Translations under genes and position numbers: made by a program
Shown: positions 1 through 12,335 of the stretch, piece after piece
How the letters are laid out: the number at the start of each line of letters is the position of its first letter
Numbering within the stretch: position 1 is the first letter of the stretch
Notes under the pieces: model-generated
What the model was told of the DNA's origin: nothing
Database searches by the model: none
Seen by the model: the letters and a program-made list of their open reading frames with translations, nothing else
NCBI GenBank assembly: GCA_950097015.1
Contig: CATNEN010000003.1
Span: forward strand, 10,453,501 to 10,517,500
From: Macrostomum hystrix
Taxonomy: Eukaryota > Platyhelminthes > Macrostomidae
Length of the DNA: 64,000 nt
Direction of reading: 5' to 3'

Positions 1-575
1 CTTCTCGGTTTTCTAATAACTTTCTCGGTTTCCTAATAACTTTCTCGGTTTTCTAATAACCTTCTCGGTCTTTTAATAACCTTCTCGGTTTTCTAATAAC
101 CTCGGTTTTCTAATAACCTTCAAGGTTTTCTAATATCCTACTCGGTTTTCTAATAACCTCTCGGTTTTCTAATTCCTTCTCGGCTTTCTAATATCCTTCT
201 CGGTTTTCTAATATCCTCGGTTTTTAAATATTCTTCTCGGTTTTCTAATAAACTTCTCGGTTTTCTAATAACCTTCTCGGTCTTCTAATAACCTTCTCGG
301 TTTTCTAATAACCTCGGTTTTCTAATAACCTTCAAGGTTCTCTAATATCCTACTCGGTTTTCTAATAACCTCTCGGTTTTCTAATATCCTTCTCGGCTTT
401 CTAATATCCTTCTCGGTTTTCTAATATCCTCGGTTTTCAAATAACCTTCTCGGTTTTCTAATAACCTTCTCGGTTTTCTAATATCTTTCTCGACTTTCTA
501 ATATCCTTCAAAACTTTCTAATGACCTTGGTTTCCTAATATTCTTCGTGTTTTTTAATATCATTTTTCTAATCTC
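1..575. repeat. minisatellite, ~20-bp unit, degenerate
   Basis: Tandem copies of a unit like CTTCTCGGTTTTCTAATAAC with many small changes and shortened copies. A block of about 240 bp recurs (compare 1-235 with 241-470), so there is a higher-order repeat. The array runs off the left edge of the window. No coding content is seen. Confidence 0.9.
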
Positions 576-3500
576 CATTCTAACATCCTATTCTTACCTC
601 TACGTTTTCAAACATTTTATTGAAGTTGAAGCTTTGAACACGCATCTGAAAGTATACAATAGTATTATCATCAATCAAACAAACAAGTCAAATATGAATT
701 GAATAGGTGTGAATCATTCAAGGTGAGGGGCATTTGCTCTCTCGCATGTTGCATTTGGGACCAGTTGATGGTAAGACTTGACACAGCTGAAGTTATAGAA
801 TCATAACAATAATTAGTTATTTAGTTCAGCTATGCCAAAATCTTGCCTTCTACTGAAATAATGGCTTATTTCAAAGTCCCAATCGGCTGTGGTGACAGTG
901 ACATGCACAAATATAAAGGTATGAAGCACTGATTTTATAATGTCATTGATTTGCTGTTAAGGGATTTAAGGGGCCAGTTGCTTCATTTGGTTCTTATTTT
1001 TCGGGTTGGTCAAGATTTCATTGCTAAACTGCCCGAGCGAGCATATAGATATTAGATATAGTCTACACACTACACACCTAGCTTTAGCTTGCGCGGCCTA
1101 AACTAGATCAGATGATAAGATAACGAAAAAGCGTTTTAAGGGCTTATGGGCTTGTATGAATCTATAGCATTTAGACTAAGGGGGCCATGTGTGCTATTTG
1201 ATAAAAAGCCTTCGCTAAATCGACTTTGCGCATGAAGTATTAATAGTTAGAACTATAATTGCTTCCCTTTACTCAGTAAACTTAACTAGTTAAGCAGAAA
1301 ACTTGTTTGTTTTGTCGATCGATTTTTCGCACGAGTTCAAAAGTATCGAATTAAAAATTCCTGGTTGATAAGATTTAGTTCAGTTTAGGTCAAGAGGAAG
1401 TCACAAGGGTTGAGAAAGCCTGAGCAACAGCACAGAACAAACACGGGAATGAAATTTTGGAAACTATTTTTCAATTGGCTTCCAATTCACTTCTGAGAAA
1501 AAAGGTCAAAGCAAACAAAGCTGGACAGTACAGTGCCACAACAAAATCGAATCCCAAAAAGAATAAAAAACGATAGCATAGGGTCGTGGTGTGGTGGCGG
1601 TGGTGTGTGTGGGCATGAATCAAGTCCGATTTTATTCCACTCCCTTACCAGATTTTTAGAGGGCCTGTCGGGGTGGGGATTACAGAGAGATAGGACTCGA
1701 TTTACCCGAGTTGGGGTAAGAGAATGGGGGTTTCGGATGGGGCAATGGAAGAAGAGGACGCCCTCCTGTCACAGATTGTTTACCTCCCCTCCCTACCGCC
1801 CCGGGGCTAGAGAACAGGCAGAAATGAAACCGACCGGGGGCCTGCCTGGGGGCTTCCCAGACGAAGAGAAGAGGGAAGATAGGGAAATGGATAGGGGATG
1901 CCAGGACAGGAAGGGACAAACGACAAAGCCGTTTCGATTTAAAAAAGCTAGCTCGGCTGGCCTTACTTTATTAGACGAATCTGTGCCTGCCAGTACAGAA
2001 TACAGTTCTGCATTTTCGAGGGAAGTTTTTTATTACATTTTGGTGGCTCAGAATTTTTTTCGATCCTAGCAGCAACCAAGTCCAGATGCTGGCAGACTTT
2101 TTCTTCTAGAATTCTGAGCCTCGGCTTGAATTTCAGATTTTCGGGCAGAATATCGGGCAGACTGGCATTTAAGACATTGATTTTCTACAGCCAAGGGATT
2201 TTTCATAATATTTAAGCTAAACCGAAAACTCCACTTACCTTGATTTATCCTTGATTTAAATTTCTGAAGCCGCTTTATAAAACTGGACGAAATTCGTCTT
2301 TTATGCCACTTTAGGATTCAAGATAATGGTCTTGTCTGCTTTCATACAAATTGAAATTGAAATAACTTTTGTAATAAGCTGAAAAAACTGTTAAAGCAGT
2401 TACTATAAAGCTTTCATAAGATATATTAATAGATCTACTCCTGTCTACACCGTGTTAACTTTATCCTTGTAGAACGGAATTAGGAATTAATATTATTAAA
2501 GTTACTAATCTTATCTAAGATGGTCCAAGCACAGACGGGGCAGGGCAGGGCGTTGGACAAGACGAGGGTGTCTTGGCCTTTTTATAATCGTTCTTCTGAT
2601 TTGAGCGGCGCGGACTGGGGGGTTGGCCTGGGGTGTTTGATTGGAAGGCTCCAGCCCAAGCTCAATCCGAAACCCCAGAACTGACGCACATTGCACAAAC
2701 AGCGCCGTCAACCCCAACCTCCACCCTCCGATTCCAAAAAGGCTAACCTCCCTCCCCAGTTCAAACACATCTCTTGTTCGCTAAGGCATGCATGGGACCG
2801 GGCCGTGGAGTGCAAGGGGGTCTGGATTGGACTGAATTGTTTATTCGAGGAACAGGGAGGGGCCTGGCCTGCATGCAGTGTGCTATTTTTTCTTCAACTT
2901 TCTGAAATAGGATAGAGCAAGGACCTGAGGACCAAAGAGCTGAGTTTAGTAGTTATATTTGTAGAAGAAAGCAAAACAAAGATAGGATGCCTTCCTATGC
3001 GCGTTCTCTAATAAAGCAGACGGATCAGACAAAAACAGCTACAAATTTGTACTTATAAACTATTCCAAACTGTGCCACATTTACCAATGCAATTTCTTTT
3101 GTATTTCATTAAATCAAGAATACGTGTCAAAAAGCGCGTTGGAGATGCAGGTAGATGTGGAATTGAATTGAATTCTGCTGTTGAGAAATTCGTGTGAAAC
3201 ACGACAGCCGGCGGTGGGTGGAGACGAATGTTTTTTATTTACAAGTGTAACACTCTCCTGGACGAGAACGGCAGATGGAGGGGGCTTCAGGCGCCAAACA
3301 GAACAGAAGGCCGAAGGGTGAAGGGATGAATTCGATGAAGGGCTTCTACGAGTATGCTAAAAATAGCACAAAGTCGATTGTTTCTCAACAAACACTATGC
3401 ATGTATATATGTACATGTATATTAAGAATGTATTAAACTACGAAGAGTACCAACCAAATAGCTCGAAAATGGAATGCCTAGCTAAAGTAAATGTCATTCG

Positions 3501-3811
3501 CTTTTGCGCATATATTAAAATTATTATTATTGAGGTGCGCACGCCGATTGGGTGCTGATTTTTTTGTTTATTTTATGTTTGACGTTGAACAAATCGATTT
3601 AAAAAAAAGAAGGCGATAGGAAAACAGTGGCATGCATAAGATTAATTTTAGGTGAATAAAATATTTGAAAAAAATCAAATTTTTGAAATATACAAAGGCA
3701 TTAAAACAAAAGTTAAATATTGAAATTTAAAGAAAAAATTAAAACTGACCGAAAGAAGATAGCTATTGTGTTTTTGCATTCTAACTATGGGCCTCAGGGC
3801 AGTGGCTTTTT
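576..3811. other. gene-free stretch
   Basis: About 3.2 kb of mostly AT-rich DNA with a GC-richer part at about 1590-1920 and another at 2520-2900. Short open frames exist (1533-2069 plus, 2511-2768 minus, 2691-2915 plus), but they lack recognisable domains, overlap on opposite strands and have no supporting splice structure. I see no RNA gene, array or transposon end here. Confidence 0.6.
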
Positions 3812-4352
3812 TTATCTTGCTTTAAGTATGCTTTCTATGAAGTCCACAAAACTTTCTGTTAATTCTGTGCTTTCCTGTGTCATTAAATACACTATTTTGT
3901 CATCAGCTGTTAGGCTTTCGAAATTTCGAACAGTAACCTGCCACTTTCTCTATGAATTTATTTCTAATTGGAACATAAACAGACCAATCGCATCTAAATA
4001 GAATATGAGTTTCGTTCTCTACCTCGACTCTACATTTTGGACATGTTCTGCTTTCATAGGCGATTTTTGGTCTTAGAGTGCGCAATGTCTCACAGGCCAG
4101 TTTGTGGTTTCCTAGACGAAATCGGGACATTGTGCGCCTTTGTTCTGGGTTAGAGATTATTGTTAGGTACTTTTCTCGGGAGAAATCTTTCTTAAACGTG
4201 TAATAGAAATGGCTGAGCTTGGCTGATTTTCCCATCCTCTGAGTCCAGTGCCTTCGAAACTCTGACTCAAAGTTCTCTCTGTGCGTTTTGATGGACTTTG
4301 TTTTTCTAGTCTGTTGACAATATACTAAAAATGTCCCAACATGGTTAACCAC
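3812..4352 (-). pseudogene. C-terminal remnant of a non-LTR (LINE) reverse transcriptase polyprotein
   Basis: On the minus strand an open stretch from 4352 carries the pattern MSRFRLGNHKLACETLR, then CPKCRVEVENETHILFRC. These are the cysteine/histidine motif and 'SRFRLGNHKL...E...HFLLRC' tail typical of the carboxy end of many invertebrate LINE polyproteins. That frame stops near 3903, but the next frame continues as LTADDKIVYLMTQESTEL and stops at 3812, another usual feature of this tail. A single frameshift near 3910-3930 therefore breaks the reading. The endonuclease and catalytic polymerase parts are missing; the upstream side ends close to the 4490 array. It is a dead, 5'-truncated copy. 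The family name within LINEs is not assigned. Confidence 0.7.
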
Positions 4353-4489
4353 ATGTTAAGAGTTATTAGCTACTCGTATTACTCACAGCAAAAACGGATA
4401 CTAAATAACAACAACCTCTTGCAGGTCGAGAACACAATTTTACAAAAGGACCAGAAAAGGGACCATTTGAGTGAAGACGAAGGCTTTAG

Positions 4490-5262
4490 ATAGCTTGAGA
4501 AACTGACACGGGAGATAAAAATGGGGGAGATTAAGCAGGGGAGAGATGAGACAGCGGAGAGATGAGACAGAGGAGGGATGAGACAGGGGAAGGGATGAGA
4601 CAGGGGAGAGATGAGACAGGGAGAGATGAGACAGATGAGGGATGAGACAGGGGAGAGATGAGACAGGGGAGAGATGAGACAGGGAAAGATGAGACAGGGA
4701 GAGATGAGACAGGGGAGATGAGACAGAGGAGGGATGAGACAGGGGAGATGAAACAGGGGAGAGATGAGACAGGGGAGAGGTGAGACAGGGGAGAGATGAG
4801 ACAAGGGAGAGATGAGAGAGGGAAATGATATGACACGGAAATGATGAGACAGGGGAGATGAGACAGAGGAGGGATGAGACAGGGGAGAGATGAGACAGGG
4901 GAGAGATGAGACAGGGAGAGATGAGACAGGGAGAGATGAGACAGGGGAGATGAGACAGAGGAGGGATGAGACAGGGGAGAGATGAGACAGGGAGAGATGA
5001 GACAGGGGAGAGATGAGACAGGGGAGATGAGACAGAGGAGGGATGAGACAGGGGAGATGAAACAGGGGAGATAAAATAGAGGAGAGATGAGACAGGGGAG
5101 AGATGAGACAAGGGAGAGATGAGAGAGGGAAATGATATGACACGGAAATGATGAGACGGGAGAGGAAACAGGGGAGAGATCAGACAGGGGTGAGATGAGA
5201 CAGGGGAGATGAGAGACGGAAATGATGAGAGAGGGAAATGATATGACACGGGTCACGGATGA
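4490..5262. repeat. minisatellite, 16-bp unit, GATGAGACAGG family
   Basis: Unit close to GATGAGACAGGGGAGA on the plus strand, with variants. A larger block containing GATATGACACGG recurs at about 4827 and 5133, giving a higher-order period near 306 bp. Long serine/leucine/proline-rich open frames on the minus strand are by-products of the unit. The same core is found at 10165-11665 and, inverted, inside the hAT element at 32153-32810. Confidence 0.92.
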
Positions 5263-5577
5263 GATAGGTTACCTAAGCATCAACTATCTGTTCTAAACGT
5301 GCTTCTCTTCCTTAATAGAGTGCAGCTATTTCCCACTATTCGGTTCCCCCATAAGAAAAATGCAGACTTTTAGTCTTAGAAAATAGTTAATCATCTTCAC
5401 TTTCCGTATGTATAGCGATGGGCCCATGCAGACCGAATATCAAACCTCATCTGCCTTTGGATACATAATTAGGGCGAATTTGTTTTATGGCCCTAAAGTA
5501 TTTGTCTTCTGTTTGTATCAGTTCTTGGCTGCACTAGAAATTGCGCTCGAAGCTATATAGTAGAAACTACATAGATC

Positions 5578-6310
5578 ACCCTCTGATCTGCACCCTCCGA
5601 TCTTCACTCTCCGATCTTCACCCTCTGATCTGCACCCTCCGATCTTCACCCTCCGATCTTCACCCTCCGAACTTCACCCTCCGAACTTCACCCTCCGATC
5701 TTCACCCTCCGATCTTCACCCTCCAATTTGCACCCTCCGATCTTCACCCTCCAATTTTCACCCTCCGATTTTCACCCTCCGATCTTCACCCTCCGATCTT
5801 CACCCTCCGATTTTCACCCTCCGATTTTCACCCTCCGATCTTCACCCTCCAATTTGCACCCTCCGATCTTCACCCTCCAATTTTCACCCTCCGATCTTCA
5901 CCCTCCAATTTGCACCCTCCGATCTTCACCCTCCAATTTTCACCCTCCGATCTTCACCCTCCAATTTTCATCCTCCGTTTTTCACCCTCCGATTTTCGCC
6001 CTCTGATCTGCATTCTCCGATCTTCACCCTCCAATTTTCACCCCTCCGATTTTCACCCTCCAATTTTCACCCTCTGATCTTCACCCTCCGATCTTCACTC
6101 TCCAAATTTCACCCTCCGATTTTCACCCTCCGATTTTCACCCTCCGATTTTCACCCTCCAATTTTCATCCTCTGATCTTGACCCTCCAAATTTCACCCTC
6201 CGATTTTCACCCTCCGATTTTCACCCTCCGATCTTCACCCTCCGATTTTCATCCTCCGATTTTCACCCTCCGATTTTCATCCTCCGATCCTTACCTTCTG
6301 ATATTTTTCC
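5578..6310. repeat. minisatellite, 14-bp unit
   Basis: Unit CTCCGATCTTCACC with frequent ATTTT in place of GATCTT. The preceding 5263-5577 and following 6311-6721 are unremarkable AT-rich DNA with no gene seen. Confidence 0.92.
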
Positions 6311-6721
6311 TCCAATATTTACCAATAGATCTTCATCCAAATATCTTTAAGCTTCAATCTACTCGATTATATTTTCTCACTTTTTGGGCGCATATTGCTA
6401 TTTTTGTTAACGGAGTAAACTATAGTATTAGAAAGTATCTGATATTGACTCATTCACCTATAAGCCTACAATATACATATGCAAAGCTCCCAGTGAGTTA
6501 GATATTGATGCCTCGTATAGATTTCTTTCCTAATAAAATCGGGTCATTAGCTGCAGAAAGCTCTATGCAATGCATGTATTTCTTAGCATTTTCTTGCTAC
6601 CCTCTCTTTAATTCTCAATCTCACTCTTATATACTCGTAGAATTCTAGGATAACCATTTTACTGATTTTAGCATAACTAATAACTAGTAATTAGTACTAA
6701 CTAGTTCTAATCTAATCTAGG

Positions 6722-6995
6722 CAGGGGTTGTAGCCTAGTGGTCAGAGCGTCGGACTCACGACTTGAAGGTCGGGGGTTCGATTCCCAAATCCTCTTAAAC
6801 AATTGGTGTCTTATAGCAGGACACTTAACTCTGCATATAGATGAGTACTAGCTGGGGTAATTGAGGGTGGGTGTGGCGTCCCCCCAGTCCATGGACTGAA
6901 CAGCCGTACGCAGCCTTCAGATGCGCCGCGCAATAGCTGCGGCTGTGCTGTCTGCTGCACATCTGACCTAGTCGTGCAAGGTGTAATTAATAATT
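6722..6995 (+). mobile_element. tRNA-derived SINE, family A
   Basis: A tRNA-like head carries an A-box-like TAGCCTAGTGG at 6731-6741 and a perfect B box GGTTCGATTCC near 6775-6785. It is followed by a body with GACACTTAACTCTGCAT and CAGTCCATGGACTGAACAG. The same order of motifs occurs at 60051-60311, so this is a dispersed family and not a tRNA gene. The 3' end is ill-defined in AT-rich sequence; no clear target duplication was found. Confidence 0.75.
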
Positions 6996-7014
6996 ATTAT
7001 CAATTACTAGTTAC

Positions 7015-7165
7015 TAGGCTGTTTACAGTTCTGTTCAGTCCATGGACTGGGGAGAGGGCGCACACTTTCCACTAGGAGATTAATTGTCTGTATGGCTTAA
7101 GGACACAAATATCTTTCATTTGGGCTTGAAATTCGAACTCTCGACAACACGGTTTGGTTGCAAGC
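7015..7165 (-). mobile_element. decayed SINE family A copy, inverted
   Basis: Read on the minus strand it has a B-box-like AGTTCGAATTTC, then a TGTCCTTAAGCCATACAG stretch and CAGTCCATGGACTGAACAG, in the same order as the family A element just upstream but much changed. The two copies lie tail to tail. The B box has lost its consensus, so transcription from it is unlikely. Confidence 0.5.
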
Positions 7166-7535
7166 TCATTTTCGATGTCAAGTAAATTAAAAAAGTAAAA
7201 ATATTATACGAGCGATAATAATAGCGATATATATTTCGTGTGCTGGCGAAAATTGAAATACATATAGGCCCTATATGAGGACCATTTGCCGCTTGATTGC
7301 ACTGCTAAATTTGAAATCTATCTTCTTCGTTTTGTTTAAATCACAAGACGAAAAATAATACACTCGAGATGACAGAAGCTGTGACGAAATCTTAAAACTG
7401 AAATTGATATTTCCTAAAAAATTGAAAATACGCTCGTTTTTCTAGGCATGATTAAGTTTTCCTGAAAATGCTCATAGTTTTAAGCTAGTTGAGACGTCCG
7501 AATTTTACTGCAATAATAGAGATTTCCGAATTGAG
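7166..7535. other. gene-free stretch
   Basis: AT-rich spacer between the SINE pair and the next array; no open frame, array or RNA gene seen. Confidence 0.6.
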
Positions 7536-8272
7536 TAGATTAAGTACCCCAGTCCTAGATTGAGTACCTCAGTCCTAGATTGAGTACCCCAGTCCTAGAT
7601 TGAGTACCTCAGTCCTAGATTGAGTACCCCAGTCCTAGATTGAGTACCTCAGTCCTAGATTGAGTACCTCAGTCCTAGATTGAGTACCTCAGTCCTAGAT
7701 TGAGAACTCAGTCCTAGATTGAGTACCTCAATCCTAGATTGAGAACCCCAGTCGTAGATTGAGTACACGACTCGTAGATTGAGTACCTCAGTCCTAGATT
7801 GAGTACCCCAGTCCTAGATTGAGTACCTCAGTCCTAGATTGAGAACCCCAGTCCTAGATTGAGTACCTCAGTCCTAGATTGAGTACCTCAGTCGTAGATT
7901 GAGAACCCCAGTCCTAGATTGAGAACCCCAGTCCTAGATTGAGAACCCCAGTCCTAGATTGAGAACCCCAGTCCTAGATTGAGAACCCCAGTCCTAGATT
8001 GAGAACCTCAGTCCTAGATTGAGTACCCCAGTCCTAGATTGAGTACCTCAGTCCTAGATTGAGTACCTCAGTCCTAGATTGAGTACCTCAGTCCTAGATT
8101 GAGTACCTCAGTCCTAGATTGAGTACCCCAGTCCTAGATTGAGTACCTCAGTCCTAGATTGAGTACCTCAGTCCTAGATTGAGTACCTCAGTCCTAGATT
8201 GAGTACCTCAGTCCTAGATTGAATACCTCAGTCCTAGATTAAGTACCTCAGTCCTACTAGTCCTAGATCCTA
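7536..8272. repeat. minisatellite, 20-bp unit
   Basis: Unit GATTGAGTACCTCAGTCCTA, about 36 copies, with GAGAACCCC variants clustered in the middle. A single orphan unit (TTGAGTACCCCAGTCCTAGA) stands alone at about 8521-8540, just before the next array. Confidence 0.93.
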
Positions 8273-8547
8273 GTTATTAAAACAGGTTTTCATCGAACCG
8301 GCTAAAGCTTATTCACCGGAACTTGCAAGCTAATCGTTCTCTTAAAAAATCCTATAAGTTTTGCACTTTAAAACACCCTAAATGATATCGAATTCTACTG
8401 ATCTATGTGCCAAATTAAATAGTTTTCAAAATTCATTTTCTGCACTTATTTCCTGGATAAGTTCTTTTGATCATTTCGGCAAACGTGACTTGCTCCCTCC
8501 ATCCCCTTCCTCCTTCCCCATTGAGTACCCCAGTCCTAGATTAAGTA

Positions 8548-9662
8548 ACCCTCTTTTCTAACTCTCTCTCACTTCCCCACTCTCTCTCACTTCCCACTCT
8601 CTCTCACTTCCCCACACTCTCTCTAACTTCCCCACTCTCTCTCACTTCCCCACTCTCTCTCACTTCCCACTCTCTCTAACTTCACCACTCTCTCTAACTT
8701 CCCCACTCTCTCTAACTTCCCCACTCTCTCTAACTTCCCCACTCTCTCTAACTTCCCCAATCTCTCACTTCCCCAATCTCTCTCACTTCCCCACTCTCTC
8801 TCACTTCCCCAATCTCTCTCACTTCCCCACTCTCTCTCACTTCCCCAATCTCTCTCACTTCCCCACTCTCTCTAACTTCCCCACTCACTCACTTCCCCAC
8901 TCTCTCTCACTTCCCCACTTTCTCTCACTTCCCCACTCTCTCACTTCCCCACTCTCTCTCACTTCCCCACTCTCTCTAACTTCCCCACTCTCTCTCACTT
9001 CCCCACTCTCTCTCACTTCCCCACACTCTCTCTAACTTCCCCACTCTCTCTAACTTCCCCACTCTCTCTCACTTCCCCACTCTCTCTCACTTCCCCACTC
9101 TCTCTCACTTCCCCACTCTCTCTCACTTCCCCACTCTCTCTAACTTCCCCACTCTCTCTAACTTCCCCACTCTCTCTCACTTCCCCACTCTCTCTCACTT
9201 CCCCACTCTCTCTAACTTCCCCACTCTCTCTAACTTCCCCACTCTCTCTCACTTCCCCACACTCTCTCTCACTTCCCCACTCTCTCTAACTTCCACACTC
9301 TCTCTAACTTCCCCACTCTCTCTCACTTCCCCACTCTCTCTCACTTCCCCACTCTCTCTCACTTCCCCACTCTCTCTCACTTCCCCACTCTCTCTCACTT
9401 CCACACTCTCTCTCACTTCCCCACTCTCTCTCACTTCCCCACTCTCTCTCACTTCCCCACTCTCTCTAACTTCCCCACACTCTCTCTCACTTCCCCACAC
9501 TCTCTCTCACTTCCCCACTCTCTCTCACTTCCCCACTCTCTCACTTCCCCACTCTCTCTCACTTCCCCACTCTCTCTCACTTCCCCACACTCTCTCTCAC
9601 TTCCCCACACTCTCTCTCACTTCCCCACTCTCTCTCACTTCCCACTCTCTCTCACACTTTCC
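8548..9662. repeat. minisatellite, 18-bp pyrimidine-rich unit
   Basis: Unit CCCCACTCTCTCTCACTT, alternating with a CTAACTT version, about 60 copies. One strand is almost all pyrimidines. Open frames rich in the peptide unit VRESGE on the minus strand follow from the 18-bp period and are not supported as genes. Confidence 0.93.
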
Positions 9663-10160
9663 CTAGCTTCACAGCTCTCTCTGGTATAAATTGTTCTCTG
9701 CCACGATGGGAAATGCAGTGAGATCAATTTAGAAGAATGACTCTCACATTATAGAGTAGATTTGAAAGGCTAAAAATTGAACAGTCACGCAATAGTGAAG
9801 GTCCATTGTTATTATACGCCAGTGTTATCTATTGTTTTGTTTGTGTTTTAGCTTTCTAAACGCTTGTGTATTGGGCCTACTGTTATCGATTCTGTAAAAG
9901 ATACTGACTAACAAACCAGAGGTGAAACCATAGGCATATAGCAAAATATGCACGGATATAAGGATTATGGATCAAACTGATACCCTGATAGACAGGGAAT
10001 GTTGACAAGAGGCGGAAGGACAGAAGGTGGAGAGATTAAGTGTGTAAACGGTGTCTGACAGCTGAAATTTGTGAAAAGGATAGAAAAATATCAAAAGTAC
10101 TGACAGAGCATGGTGGGCAGGTGAGATAGCACTTTAAAAGTCCTGAGCCGCCTCAGAACC
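9663..10160. other. gene-free stretch
   Basis: Ordinary mixed-composition DNA between two arrays; nothing recognised on either strand. Confidence 0.6.
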
Positions 10161-10164
10161 TGTC

Positions 10165-11665
10165 AGGCGTACAGATAGGAGAGACAGGAGAGTGATGAGA
10201 CAGGAGTGATGAGACAGGAGAGTGATGAGACAGGAGAGTGATGAGACAGGAGAGTGATGAGACAGGAGTGATGAGACAGGAGTGATGAGACAGGAGTGAT
10301 GAGACAGGAGAGTGATGAGACAGGAGTGATGAGACAGGAGTGATGAGACAGGAGTGATGAGACAGGAGAGTGATGAGACAGGAGAGTGATGAGACAGGAG
10401 AGTGATGAGACAGGAGTGATGAGACAGGAGAGTGATGAGACAGGAGAGTGATGAGACAGGAGTGATGAGACAGGAGAGTGATGAGACAGTAGAGTGATGA
10501 GACAGGAGAGTGATGAGACAGGAGAGTGATGAGACAGGAGAGTGATGAGAGAGGAGAGTGATGAGACAGGGAAGAGATAAGACAGGAAAGGATGAGACAG
10601 GGAAGAGATGAGACAGGAGAGTGATGAGACAGGAGAGTGATGAGACAGGAGAGTGATGAGACAGGAGAGTGATGAGACAGGAGAGTGATGAGACAGGAGA
10701 GTGATGAGACAGGAGAGTGATGAGACAGGAGAGTGATGAGACAGGAGAGTGATGAGACAGGAGTGATGAGACAGGGAAGAGATAAGACAGGAAAGGATGA
10801 GACAGGGAAGAGATGAGTCAGGAGAGTGATGAGACAGGAGAGTGATGAGACAGGAGAGTGATGAGACAGGAGAGTGATGAGACAGGAGAGTGATGAGACA
10901 GGAGAGTGATGAGACAGGAGAGTGATGAGACAGGAGAGTGATGAGACAGGAGAGTGATGAGACAGGAGTGATGAGACAGGAGAGTGATGAGACAGGAGAG
11001 TGATGAGACAGGAGAGTGATGAGACAGGAGTGATGAGAAAGGAGAGTGATGAGACAGGAGAGTGATGAGACAGGAGAGTGATGAGACAGGAGAGTGATGA
11101 GACAGGAGAGTGATGAGACAGGAGAGTGATGAGACAGGAGAGTGATGAGACAGGAGAGTGATGAGACAGGAGTGATGAGAAAGGAGAGTGATGAGACAGG
11201 AGAGTGATGAGACAGGAGAGTGATGAGACAGGAGAGTGATGAGACAGGAGAGTGATGAGACAGGAGAGTGATGAGACAGGAGTGATGAGACAGGAGAGTG
11301 ATGAGACAGGAGAGTGATGAGACAGGAGAGTGATGAGACAGGAGTGATGAGAAAGGAGAGTGATGAGACAGGAGAGTGGTGAGACAGGAGTGATGAGAAA
11401 GGAGAGTGATGAGACAGGAGAGTGATGAGACAGGAGTGATGAGACAGGAGAGTGATGAGTCAGGAGAATGGTGAGAAAGGGAGAGTAATGAGACAGGAGT
11501 GATGAGTCAGGAGAGTGATGAGACGGGAGAGTAATGAGACAGGAGTGATGAGACAGGAGAGTGATGAGTCAGGAGAATGGTGAGAAAGGGAGAGATGAGA
11601 CACGGGAGAGATAATATGGGGGAGAGAAGTGATTCGGGAGAGAGATGATAGATGAGACAGCAGAT
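10165..11665. repeat. minisatellite, 16/13-bp units, GATGAGACAGG family
   Basis: Units GATGAGACAGGAGAGT (16 bp) mixed with the shorter GATGAGACAGGAGT. Blocks such as GGGAAGAGATAAGACAGG recur at about 10568 and 10773, so segments of the array have been copied. The core is the same as in the 4490-5262 array and in the hAT element near 32.2-32.7 kb. Confidence 0.93.
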
Positions 11666-12335
11666 AGATGTAAACTCAGTCGATATAAGCACGTAGCACT
11701 GAGCAGTTATGAGTGAGCTCTCAATTTTCTATTCAATGAAATCCTAAATCGTTGCAATTAATTTTGGTATAATTATATACGTTACATTGCGACAGTACAG
11801 TACAGCCATACAGCAAAGCGACAGTCATTAGCTAGCATACAATATAGCAAGTACCATGACCCAAACACGTGAATAGTTAACTCACTCTTGGCTGGCATTG
11901 TGAGACCGCAGAGACCGTGAGTTCGCATAAATCACGAATGCTAAACCTTTGCGCAGTTCTATAATCTCGATATGAGAGCTATTGGAGCTACGAAGGGCGC
12001 AGGCCCGCCTTTACATATTTGTTTAAGCTATATGAAGGTCTGATTAAGGATTGGTTTATATTTTAGTTTTAGTTGGAGCTTAGTTAACCTGAGTATGAGT
12101 ATGAGTATAGAGATTGCTGGACAACAAATATGAGAAATAGGAAGTGGAATTGATTGGCAAGTGATTCCAGGTGAACTAAGCTCAAAGGTATTTAAAGCTT
12201 CACTTCTCATAACGCAATATGGCATGATTGAGTGCTAGATTTTTTCTAAGCCTATCTTAATGAAATCTTAATGATCTGCAACTTGCGCTTAATTGTCTTT
12301 GGGTATCTCAAAGCTTGTATTCATAATTAATTTTC
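11666..12335. other. gene-free stretch
   Basis: AT-rich spacer with no array and no convincing open frame; a run of GAGTATGAGTATGAGTATAG near 12090 is a very short repeat only. Confidence 0.55.

Noticed and set aside
1533-2069. A 178-codon open frame in GC-richer DNA
   Set aside because: No recognisable domain, an overlapping frame on the other strand, and no splice or conservation evidence. I cannot support it as a gene.
2511-2915. Two opposite open frames of 74-85 codons
   Set aside because: They overlap antisense and resemble chance frames in GC-rich DNA; no family recognised.
4379-5256. Three overlapping Ser/Leu/Pro-rich open frames
   Set aside because: They are the three reading frames of a 16-bp minisatellite and have no independent support.
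6722-6795. A tRNA gene, given good A- and B-box halves
   Set aside because: The acceptor stem does not pair well, and the tRNA-like part continues into a conserved body shared with 60051-60311, so it is a SINE head. The same applies to family B copies.
7536-8272. Regularly spaced short repeats that might suggest a CRISPR array
   Set aside because: There are no unique spacers; repeats are directly adjacent, and the DNA is eukaryotic. The same holds for every other array here.
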